NCBI GenBank assembly: GCA_031266695.1
Contig: JAISAK010000266.1
Coordinates: 1 to 6,071, forward strand
From: Treponema sp.
GTDB taxonomy: Bacteria > Spirochaetota > Spirochaetia > Treponematales > Breznakiellaceae
Length of the DNA stretch: 6,071 nt
Reading direction: 5' to 3'
Shown here: positions 1-5,231 of the stretch, in pieces
How positions within the stretch are numbered: the first letter of the stretch is position 1
Layout of the letters: the number at the start of each line of letters is the position of its first letter
Program-made: the position numbers and the translations under genes
The notes under the pieces: model-generated
Databases searched by the model: none
Told to the model about the DNA's origin: nothing
What the model saw: the letters and a program-made list of their open reading frames with translations, nothing else

Positions 1-163
1 CCCCGGCGGCGGCGGCCGCTTCGGCAAGCCCTTCGTTGTATTCAAACTCCCCAAGATCCGTAGCGCTTGCCGCGCAGGCTACTCCCAACCCGCGGCGTTC
101 TTCTTCGGCGCCGCGGAAAACCCGGCAGAGATCAAAAGGGTGGCAGTGGGCGTCGCAGAGCAT
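1..163 (-). CDS. TatD-family metal-dependent hydrolase, N-terminal part (runs off left edge)
   Basis: Reading the minus strand from the ATG at 163 gives 54 codons with no stop before the edge of the window. The protein begins MLCDAHCHPFDL, and the early D-x-H-x-H (D4, H6, H8) is the N-terminal metal-binding motif of the TatD family, TIM-barrel hydrolases of the amidohydrolase superfamily; E. coli TatD is reported as a 3'-5' exonuclease. The following stretch, GVACAASA and EFEYNEGLAEA, fits a first barrel strand and helix. A run of five alanines (residues 49-53) is encoded by the GGC-rich DNA at the edge. The gene starts 44 bases after the radC stop on the same strand, so the two are probably co-transcribed. 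No strong ribosome binding site is visible; GGGAAG lies about 20 bases upstream. The remaining metal ligands lie outside the window, so activity cannot be judged. Confidence 0.82.
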   Translation of the reverse strand, partial: MLCDAHCHPFDLCRVFRGAEEERRGLGVACAASATDLGEFEYNEGLAEAAAAAG

Positions 164-207
164 AGTTCATTGTAACGGCGCTTCCCGGGGAGCCGCAAGC
201 TTATTGG

Positions 208-948
208 TCAGTCATCCTGTAGTTTTCCGGCCTGCCGGTAACTCCACCAGGTGTTTTCCGAAAAAATCAAATGGTCAAGAAAATGAAGCCCCAGGATTTT
301 TGCGGCCTCCACGAGACGGCAGGTAATCTCATCATCATCGGTGGAAGGGAGAAGCCGGCCTGACGGGTGATTGTGGGCAACGGCAAAGGCCGCGGCGCGA
401 TCGGAGAGAAGGTCCGCGAAAACCTCCCGGGGATGCACAATTGTACGGTTCAAAAGGCCGATAGTTACTACCCGTACCGCCAGAACCTCGTGGGCGCCGT
501 TCAGGGAAAGGCTGATGAAACGCTCCTGTTTCCGATCCGCGTGATGCCTTATCAGGGTAAAGATATCCGACGGGCCCTTTACGGCGGAACCAAAAAAACC
601 ATAACGCCTTCTGCCAAATTCCAGCATGGCCGCCACCAAACAGGCCTTGCCTGTCCCCAGGCCGGAAAGCCCGGAAAGCTCCTTTACCGAGGGAATGTCC
701 TTGCCGGAATTGAGCAGATCGAGAAGTTCCCCGGCAAGGACATTGACATTTTTGCCCGGAATCCCCGTGTTAAGCAGAATCTCCAATAATTCCAGATCGG
801 AAAGCGCCGGAGCGCCCTTGCTTAACAGCCGTTCCCGGGGGCGTTTTTCGGGGGGCAGATCCTGTATTTTTTGCGTAAGTTCCTTCGCCGACATCGGATA
901 GGACAGGGCTGCTTCCTCCGAACAATCGGAATGGGGTATATCATTCAT
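208..948 (-). CDS. radC: RadC family JAMM/MPN+ protein
   Basis: This is a 246-residue RadC protein (COG2003/UPF0758), close to the usual length of about 225. After a poorly conserved leader come the RadC opening LPPEKRPRERLLSKG (31-45), a helix-hairpin-helix-like segment LSGLSGLGTGKA (91-102), and the C-terminal JAMM/MPN+ domain. That domain has VHPREVF (171-177), the zinc motif HNHPSG (192-197) and S202-x-x-D205, so the predicted metal site is intact. The family was once assigned to DNA repair, but that role was withdrawn for E. coli and the true function is unsettled. The open frame extends up to 1050, but that stretch crosses a terminator-like hairpin and reads as Phe/Lys-rich noncoding sequence, so the ATG at 948 is preferred. 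An ATG at 894 (MSAKELTQ) would match the shorter family start and cannot be excluded. TatD follows 44 bases downstream. Confidence 0.93.
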   Translation of the reverse strand: MNDIPHSDCSEEAALSYPMSAKELTQKIQDLPPEKRPRERLLSKGAPALSDLELLEILLNTGIPGKNVNVLAGELLDLLNSGKDIPSVKELSGLSGLGTGKACLVAAMLEFGRRRYGFFGSAVKGPSDIFTLIRHHADRKQERFISLSLNGAHEVLAVRVVTIGLLNRTIVHPREVFADLLSDRAAAFAVAHNHPSGRLLPSTDDDEITCRLVEAAKILGLHFLDHLIFSENTWWSYRQAGKLQDD

Positions 949-985
949 ACCCCTTATACGGTGCGTCCCTGTTCCCCGCTTCAAT

Positions 986-1020
986 AAAAAGCCGAAGTTT
1001 TGAGAAAGCTTTGGCTTTTT
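986..1020. terminator. Terminator-like hairpin between divergent radC and glucosaminidase genes
   Basis: AAAAAGCCGAAG (986-997) pairs with CTTTGGCTTTTT (1009-1020). This gives a 12-base-pair stem with a single G-U pair on the plus strand and an 11-base loop. It has an A-tract on one side and a T-tract on the other, so it resembles a bidirectional intrinsic terminator. No gene ends here on either strand: radC and the lipoprotein gene point away from it. It could be an attenuator in one leader, insulation between two back-to-back promoters, or a remnant. Confidence 0.6.
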
Positions 1021-1066
1021 CAGAAAAAAAGTAAAAAAAGTCCCCGCCATACCGATATTTATTCAG

Positions 1067-1954
1067 ATGAAACGGACCAACACAAACGCGGCCGCCACAG
1101 CCGCCCGATTGCTAAAGAACGCCGCCCGCCGGATAATACCCGCCCTGCCGGCCGCTCTGCTGTCTCTGCTCTTTGCTTCCTGCACCGCCCTCGCGCCGGC
1201 CAGGCAGGAGGCGGCGCGCGAAGGACCCGGCGCCGCGGCCGGCGTACAGGCGGCCCCGGAAGCCGCGCCGAAAACACCGCCTGCCGGCGCTTCCGGCGCG
1301 CGGATTCCGGAAACCGCCCCCGGAGCCGGGGCCGGCGCGCAAATCCCCGAAGCCGCCCCGAAGCCGCCGCCTGAAGGCGGCGCCGCGCCGGAAAGACCGG
1401 AGCTGCCTGAATATATAATGGGAGCGGGCAGGGCTCCGCGGGCCGCGCTGACCCGCTTTCTCGAAGTGAACAACCCCCAGGCCGACGGGGACTTTGTCCG
1501 CGTCCTTGCGGACTGTTACGTCGAAGAGGCGGCGGCCGAGGGGGTGAACCATGACGTGGCCTTTGCCCAGATGTGTCACGAGACCGGTTTTCTCCGTTAC
1601 GGCGGACTGGTCACTCCCGACATGAACAATTTCTGCGGCCTCGGATCAATCGGCCCCGGCCAGCCGGGACTGGCATTTCCCGACCCCCGCACGGGGGTCC
1701 GCGCCCATATACAGCACCTCAAGGCTTACGCAAGCGAAGGATCCCTTAACGGGGAACTTGTAGACCCCCGTTTTCGCTTTGTCCGGCGCGGTTCCTCGCC
1801 GGCCATCAGGGGGCTTACGGGAACCTGGGCGGCCGACAGCTATTACAGCGAAAAAATCAGCGGCATTCTTGAACGGCTCTACGCTTTCTCTTTTTACCCG
1901 GCGGAATCCGCCTACTTGTCTGCTCCCAGCATCCAGCCCCGCGAAAAACGCTGA
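1067..1954 (+). CDS. Lipoprotein with C-terminal glucosaminidase (peptidoglycan hydrolase) domain
   Basis: This 295-residue protein is predicted to be a lipid-anchored cell-wall hydrolase. A long basic N-region (1-22) is followed by a hydrophobic segment and a loose spirochaete-type lipobox LLFASC, giving Cys39 as the lipidated residue. Residues 40-115 form an Ala/Pro/Gly/Glu-rich linker with imperfect repeats. From about 125 onward the sequence matches the glucosaminidase family (PF01832, GH73-like): FAQMCHETGFLRYGG (166-180), NNFCGLGS (187-194), DPRTGVRAHIQHLKAYA (206-222) and the end motif TWAADSYYSEKI (253-264). Glu172 in HETG is the likely catalytic acid. Members cleave between N-acetylglucosamine and N-acetylmuramic acid in peptidoglycan. 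The ATG at 1067 is the only reasonable start, although no clear Shine-Dalgarno is seen. The gene is divergent from radC and convergent with the next gene, with a 2-base gap. Confidence 0.85.
   Translation: MKRTNTNAAATAARLLKNAARRIIPALPAALLSLLFASCTALAPARQEAAREGPGAAAGVQAAPEAAPKTPPAGASGARIPETAPGAGAGAQIPEAAPKPPPEGGAAPERPELPEYIMGAGRAPRAALTRFLEVNNPQADGDFVRVLADCYVEEAAAEGVNHDVAFAQMCHETGFLRYGGLVTPDMNNFCGLGSIGPGQPGLAFPDPRTGVRAHIQHLKAYASEGSLNGELVDPRFRFVRRGSSPAIRGLTGTWAADSYYSEKISGILERLYAFSFYPAESAYLSAPSIQPREKR
1295..1372 (+). repeat. Two imperfect 39-base tandem repeats in the linker of the glucosaminidase lipoprotein
   Basis: Two in-frame 13-codon units lie side by side, at 1295-1333 (GARIPETAPGAGA) and 1334-1372 (GAQIPEAAPKPPP). 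A more diverged relative, AAPEAAPKTPPAGAS, sits just upstream. They encode a Pro/Ala-rich spacer between the lipid anchor and the catalytic domain. Their high GC content also keeps several other reading frames open, which are not genes. Confidence 0.6.
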
Positions 1955-1956
1955 AC

Positions 1957-3261
1957 CTAGCGCAGGGTCTCCCCTTCCCTTGCGGGCTGGAGCCCGGCCA
2001 GGGGCAGGCCGTAAAAGGCTATACCCTCAAGCAAGGTTCGGGCAAATTCGTCATACTGCCCGGCGGCGGGAAGGGCATGGGAGCTTAAAGACTCGGCGCC
2101 GGAAAGGCAAACCCCGGGGGCGCTGAGAAAGGCTTCAAGAAAAGGGGAAACAAGCGGCACGGAATAAAGGGGAAGTTCCTGGCTTGTCTCCGAATCCCCC
2201 CGGATTAATTCAACGGAAGCCTCGGCAAGGATGAAAAGAATCCCGCCTTCGCCGAAGCCCTGATAGAAAAGCCCCCGGATAACAAGGGAAGAATCCCGTT
2301 CCGGCGGCCCGGAATCCGGCTCTTCCGAAAGCTCCCTCTGATTCTCCGTCAAGAAATCCACGGAATCGAGGGGCAAAATCCAGGGAGCGTCGTTAAAATC
2401 AAGATAAAACAAGGGCGTATCCGGTTCCGCGGGAGAAAGCCCTCCGTCGATTTCGGTTTTCCAGGCCGACTGAAAGGCGTTCCGAATCCGCTCGACGGAG
2501 CCGCCCGACTCAAAGAGGCCGACGCTTTCCGGAACAGACCTTGTCACGGAAGGAGGGTCTTCCGGGGTAAAAACAAAATTCCCCTCCGCGTCTACGGCGA
2601 TAAGCCCGAAGTCAAAACGCTGGGCAACGCCGCCCTGATGGATAAATTCATTTCCCCGGGGAGCCCCGTAACCGGCGGCGCCGTTAGCCCCCATAAGGCC
2701 GGAACTTCGTCCGTAAGCGTCAAGAATATCGCCCTGTACCAGGAAAACCCTGCCGCGGGCAAGACCCCGTACCGCGAGGATTAACGAAGAAACACCCCAG
2801 GAATTGAAGCGTCCGCCGCTGCCGCGCCAGTTCTGCACCCAGGCAAGGGGCGAGGACCGGGGCCAGCTATGCACGTGATCCCCGCCGAGAACGCCGGAAA
2901 GGGGAAGGCCCCGGAAGACGCCTTCCATATAGGCCTCCGCAAAGGACGCGGCAAGAAGATCCCGCTCCTCGTCGTCAAGGGCGTTCCCCAAATCGCGGGC
3001 TTCCCGGGTAACAAGCCCGATACCGGAAACGCTTAAAACGCCGGGGAAAGAGGCCGGAACAAAGGCCATTTCCCCGGGAACAAAAGCAATCCGCCGGGGA
3101 AACTGCGGCTCCTCCGCCTCGTCCGCCTGTTCCTCCGCCCGCGTGGCGGTTCCGGGGCTTCCGGAAGAAATGCCCGCGCAGGAAAGGCCAAACAGGACCG
3201 CGAGCAGGGCCGCTCCCGCGAAGGAGAGGCCCCGCAAACCGGTTCCGCGCCGGGCCGTCAT
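1957..3261 (-). CDS. Predicted lipoprotein of unknown function (434 residues)
   Basis: I do not recognise the family. The N-terminus has basic residues (R4, R5, R10), a hydrophobic stretch at 12-26 and LFGLSC, giving Cys28 as a probable lipidation site with a loose spirochaete-type lipobox. An acidic linker follows (about 42-52, AEEQADEAEEPQ). The rest is soluble with no further membrane segment. It carries recognisable stretches such as HVHSWPRSSPLAWVQNWRG and a probable beta-rich second half (FYLDFNDAPWILPLDSVDF), and looks like a large extracytoplasmic domain. The gene starts 19 bases after the stop of the lipoprotein gene 3281-4162 on the same strand, behind a doubled TGATGA stop and a weak GGCGGG ribosome site, so both are probably one transcript. 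Codon use is GC-rich, unlike its upstream partner. It could act in the envelope with that partner, but this is inference from position only. Confidence 0.75.
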   Translation of the reverse strand: MTARRGTGLRGLSFAGAALLAVLFGLSCAGISSGSPGTATRAEEQADEAEEPQFPRRIAFVPGEMAFVPASFPGVLSVSGIGLVTREARDLGNALDDEERDLLAASFAEAYMEGVFRGLPLSGVLGGDHVHSWPRSSPLAWVQNWRGSGGRFNSWGVSSLILAVRGLARGRVFLVQGDILDAYGRSSGLMGANGAAGYGAPRGNEFIHQGGVAQRFDFGLIAVDAEGNFVFTPEDPPSVTRSVPESVGLFESGGSVERIRNAFQSAWKTEIDGGLSPAEPDTPLFYLDFNDAPWILPLDSVDFLTENQRELSEEPDSGPPERDSSLVIRGLFYQGFGEGGILFILAEASVELIRGDSETSQELPLYSVPLVSPFLEAFLSAPGVCLSGAESLSSHALPAAGQYDEFARTLLEGIAFYGLPLAGLQPAREGETLR

Positions 3262-3280
3262 TTTACCCGCCGGAGGTTCA

Positions 3281-4162
3281 TCAGGATTCTATAAATTCGA
3301 GGGGGAGAGAGGCTGTCCCAAAGAATTTTACCGCCACCGGATCGGTCGATGAAAGCTTAAGCGTCTTGAGTGATGCGTTATACTCAAACTTTACCAGTTT
3401 GCCACTCAGTTTTTTCGCGTCGCTTTCAAAGTCAGCCGCGACGGGATCACCGGTATTATGATTCACCACCTTGAAGTCTGGGTTTAGCAGTATATAATAA
3501 GTACCATTATTCCGGGCGTCGAGATTCCAGGTACCGGTAATCAGAAACAGGCGCGGTAAATCCAATTTTCTCCCCAAATTAAGGGAAAAGTCCTTGCCGG
3601 CCTTCGATCCGGCCTTCGATAATAAAAAGACCGTCTTATGCTGATCGGTGCCTATCCATTGCGCCGGATGCTTAACCTCCTTCTCTTCCCCGGCGCAGAC
3701 TATGCCCTCAAAAACGTCCTGGATCTGCTGGGTCATATTCATGGCCTTGAGATCCCCCGGCAGACTATTCCACCCAATCCGGGACGTCAACTTGTAGTCC
3801 CCCATAACCATAATATCGTCTGTACTGGTAACCTCATCAGAGCTTATTACCACGGCTACATTGTAAGTTCCTTTTCCTTCCCAGGGATTTCCGTTGGGAT
3901 CAAGAAGATCCACCACCGCGCTCGTGCCGCTTATCAGCTTCCCCCCTTTTGCCACATAACCGTCTTCTATGCCCATGCCTTTTGAAACCTGGACAAAGAT
4001 TTTATACGCCGGTTTGCCGTTTACCTTGTCCGGAAAGCCGGTTACCTCTACTCGACTTACGGATTCCTCGGAAGCAGGGCTCTCGGGGCAGGCCGTAAGA
4101 GCCAGAAGGCCCGCTAAAATCAGTGCAACTCCGATGCCTGAAAGAAAGAACTTTTTTTTCAT
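3281..4162 (-). CDS. Predicted lipoprotein of unknown function (293 residues)
   Basis: The N-terminus is a textbook lipoprotein signal: MKKKFF, a hydrophobic core (7-22) and lipobox LTAC with Cys25, followed by PESPASEES. The mature part is about 269 residues, soluble and rich in beta-prone segments, with no catalytic motif I recognise; TGTWNLDARNNGTYYILL suggests a beta-sandwich or barrel-like fold, but that is a guess. A well-placed AGGAGA ribosome site lies 9 bases before the ATG. The DNA is visibly AT-richer than its neighbours: 26 of 60 bases are G or C at 3361-3420, against 43 of 60 at 3121-3180 in the next gene. This may reflect later acquisition or different constraints. The gene is first in a probable two-gene transcript with the 434-residue lipoprotein and is divergent from the beta-barrel gene at 4396. 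Confidence 0.8.
   Translation of the reverse strand: MKKKFFLSGIGVALILAGLLALTACPESPASEESVSRVEVTGFPDKVNGKPAYKIFVQVSKGMGIEDGYVAKGGKLISGTSAVVDLLDPNGNPWEGKGTYNVAVVISSDEVTSTDDIMVMGDYKLTSRIGWNSLPGDLKAMNMTQQIQDVFEGIVCAGEEKEVKHPAQWIGTDQHKTVFLLSKAGSKAGKDFSLNLGRKLDLPRLFLITGTWNLDARNNGTYYILLNPDFKVVNHNTGDPVAADFESDAKKLSGKLVKFEYNASLKTLKLSSTDPVAVKFFGTASLPLEFIES
3597..3620 (-). repeat. Perfect 12-base tandem duplication inside the lipoprotein gene
   Basis: CCGGCCTTCGAT occurs twice back to back (3597-3608 and 3609-3620 on the plus strand). On the coding strand it adds a second copy of the four residues Ser-Lys-Ala-Gly in frame, giving SKAGSKAGKD. It looks like a recent slippage event in a surface loop. Confidence 0.85.
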
Positions 4163-4171
4163 CTTTACACT

Positions 4172-4177
4172 TCTCCT
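4172..4177 (-). promoter_or_regulatory. Ribosome binding site for the lipoprotein gene at 4162
   Basis: AGGAGA on the minus strand, 9 bases upstream of the ATG at 4162. This supports that start over the out-of-frame ATG at 4226. Confidence 0.75.
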
Positions 4178-4198
4178 GGTAAAAATCGTTTGTATTTG

Positions 4199-4241
4199 CC
4201 CCCGTTTTGTACAAAAGGGCGCGCAAATGCCCTTTTTGGGG
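4199..4241 (-). promoter_or_regulatory. Structured leader region with competing hairpins upstream of the lipoprotein operon
   Basis: Read on the minus strand, AAAAGGGC (4236-4229) can pair with GCCCTTTT (4220-4213) across an 8-base loop. The same GCCCTTTT can instead pair with AAAAcGGG (4208-4201) across a GTAC loop, through the perfect palindrome TTTTGTACAAAA (4205-4216). Outer C-runs and G-runs (4241-4238 and 4203-4199) could also pair. Two mutually exclusive stems sharing one strand are typical of attenuators, but there is no long U-tract and no known riboswitch motif. Function is inferred. Confidence 0.35.
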
Positions 4242-4280
4242 AGAGCCTGTCCCGATGTATATACATTATAAGCAGGCTCT
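4242..4280. repeat. Nested inverted repeats in the divergent promoter region (possible operator)
   Basis: The outer arms AGAGCCTG (4242-4249) and CAGGCTCT (4273-4280) are perfect complements. Inside them lies a 12-base perfect palindrome, ATGTATATACAT (4255-4266), almost concentric with the arms. The element overlaps the TATAAT box on the minus strand, so a bound dimeric repressor could block the lipoprotein promoter. I cannot name a regulator for it. Confidence 0.5.
4265..4270 (-). promoter_or_regulatory. Putative -10 box for the lipoprotein operon
   Basis: A perfect TATAAT on the minus strand lies inside the nested inverted repeat. No good -35 hexamer sits 16-18 bases upstream; a TG two bases before the box (TGCTTATAAT) is close to, but not exactly, an extended -10. 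If used, the transcript would start near 4258 and have a leader of about 95 bases. Confidence 0.4.
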
Positions 4281-4322
4281 GATTAGAACTTATCCCTTTC
4301 TCCGGGAAAATTCCAGTTTATA

Positions 4323-4351
4323 TTGACAGAAAATGAGAATTTGTTCAATAT
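4323..4351 (+). promoter_or_regulatory. Putative promoter for the beta-barrel gene
   Basis: A perfect TTGACA -35 hexamer (4323-4328) is followed after 17 bases by CAATAT (4346-4351), a weak -10 match in an AT-rich stretch. It would give a leader of roughly 35-40 bases before the ATG at 4396. TATTTT (4349-4354) is an alternative -10 at a longer spacing. Confidence 0.45.
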
Positions 4352-4377
4352 TTTAGTAGTATTGTTTAGCATAGTTT

Positions 4378-4383
4378 AGGAGA
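4378..4383 (+). promoter_or_regulatory. Ribosome binding site for the beta-barrel gene
   Basis: AGGAGA, 12 bases upstream of the ATG at 4396. The spacing is somewhat long, but it is the only good match near the start. Confidence 0.6.
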
Positions 4384-4395
4384 CGGTAATCGACG

Positions 4396-5199
4396 ATGAA
4401 GAAAAAACTGGCCTCTTTTGTTTTTGCCGCGGTATTGGCAGCGGGCCTGGCCGCCGAAGATTTTTCCCTGAGCGCCGGCGTGGAGGCGCTTTTGGGCTAC
4501 ACCTTTACAAGATATACCCTGGAATCCGAAGGCAGCATGAGCGCGGGCGACCCCGGCGACATAAAATCACTCCAGAGCATGGATCGTTTTAATTACGGAG
4601 GGGGTCTTTTTTTTGACGCGACCTACGCGGAATTCACGATTTTGCTCCAGGGCGGGCAGAATTCTTACGGGGAAACGATGGATTTTAAACCCCGGGGGAA
4701 ACCCTGGGCCGGCGTAAGCAATGACCTTGGCACGGGAACGGAAACGCTCCTTGGTTTTACGCTTTTGGGCAAATACCCCTTTGCCGTTACCGAAAAGCTT
4801 TCCCTTTTTCCCCTGGTGGGCATTGAATACCAGGTGGCCCTGCGCGAATGGCGGAAGCCCAAAGGGGACAAGGTTTACGACAGAACCGGGGGCATACTGG
4901 CGGCCGACATGGACAAGAACGGCGATCCCTACCCGCTTTCAGCCTGGAATTCTTTCTGGATCGACATCGGCGCCGGGGTGGATTACTACATCTGGGGGCC
5001 CTTCTTCCTGCGGGCCGAGGTTTTGTTCGGCTTCAGGCTGATGACCGAGTATGAAACAGGCGCCCTTGAAATGACCAAAGCCCAGTTTAACTCCCCGGAC
5101 CCAAAACTTGTGGGCCTGACCGGCGGCCCCAATGTCAGAATAAGCGCGGGCTATAAATTTTTCTCCGGAGGGAAGTGGGTGAAGCCTGTTGTTCATTGA
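4396..5199 (+). CDS. Predicted outer-membrane beta-barrel protein
   Basis: This 267-residue protein has a clear cleavable signal peptide: MKKKLAS, a hydrophobic core, and GLAA before E21, giving mature EDFSLSAGVEALLGYTF. The mature part shows alternating hydrophobic strands rich in Gly and aromatic residues, typical of small outer-membrane barrels. Examples are YGGGLFFDATYAEFTILLQGG (about 67-87), LLGFTLLGKYPFAV, LSLFPLVGIEYQVAL, FWIDIGAGVDYYIWGPFFLRAEVLFGFRL with strand breaks, and a C-terminal strand VRISAGYKF. It has no cysteines in the mature chain and no enzyme motif. The final residues GGKWVKPVVH extend past the last strand, so the usual terminal aromatic signal is not exactly at the end. 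The gene is divergent from the lipoprotein operon and lies 32 bases upstream of the PilZ gene on the same strand. It may be a porin-like or adhesin-like barrel of the spirochaete envelope; the specific role is unknown. Confidence 0.75.
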   Translation: MKKKLASFVFAAVLAAGLAAEDFSLSAGVEALLGYTFTRYTLESEGSMSAGDPGDIKSLQSMDRFNYGGGLFFDATYAEFTILLQGGQNSYGETMDFKPRGKPWAGVSNDLGTGTETLLGFTLLGKYPFAVTEKLSLFPLVGIEYQVALREWRKPKGDKVYDRTGGILAADMDKNGDPYPLSAWNSFWIDIGAGVDYYIWGPFFLRAEVLFGFRLMTEYETGALEMTKAQFNSPDPKLVGLTGGPNVRISAGYKFFSGGKWVKPVVH

Positions 5200-5231
5200 C
5201 GCGGTTCCCAAAGACCCTTATATTAGTATCA

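Noticed and set aside
1..25. GGC-repeat run at the left edge as a possible repeat element
   Set aside because: It encodes an alanine run in the TatD-like protein and is too short to call a separate repeat.
36..901. Plus-strand open frames over radC and TatD
   Set aside because: They lie antisense to clearly conserved RadC and TatD protein sequence and show no family motif.
949..1050. Extended radC N-terminus from the ATG at 1050
   Set aside because: The extra 34 residues include translation of a terminator-like hairpin and A/T runs, exceed the family length, and have no ribosome site.
1059..1579. Several long open frames on both strands overlapping the start of the glucosaminidase gene
   Set aside because: They are Arg/Ala/Pro/Gly-rich products of GC-rich DNA, lack recognisable domains, and overlap the frame that carries the signal peptide and enzyme domain.
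4002..4226. Minus-strand ORF starting in the leader of the 293-residue lipoprotein
   Set aside because: It is out of frame with the lipoprotein, overlaps it heavily, and has no ribosome site comparable to the AGGAGA before 4162.
4205..4236. Intrinsic terminator on the plus strand (AAAAGGGC hairpin followed by T-run)
   Set aside because: No plus-strand gene ends upstream, and the GC part of the stem is only four base pairs, so a leader structure on the minus strand is at least as likely.
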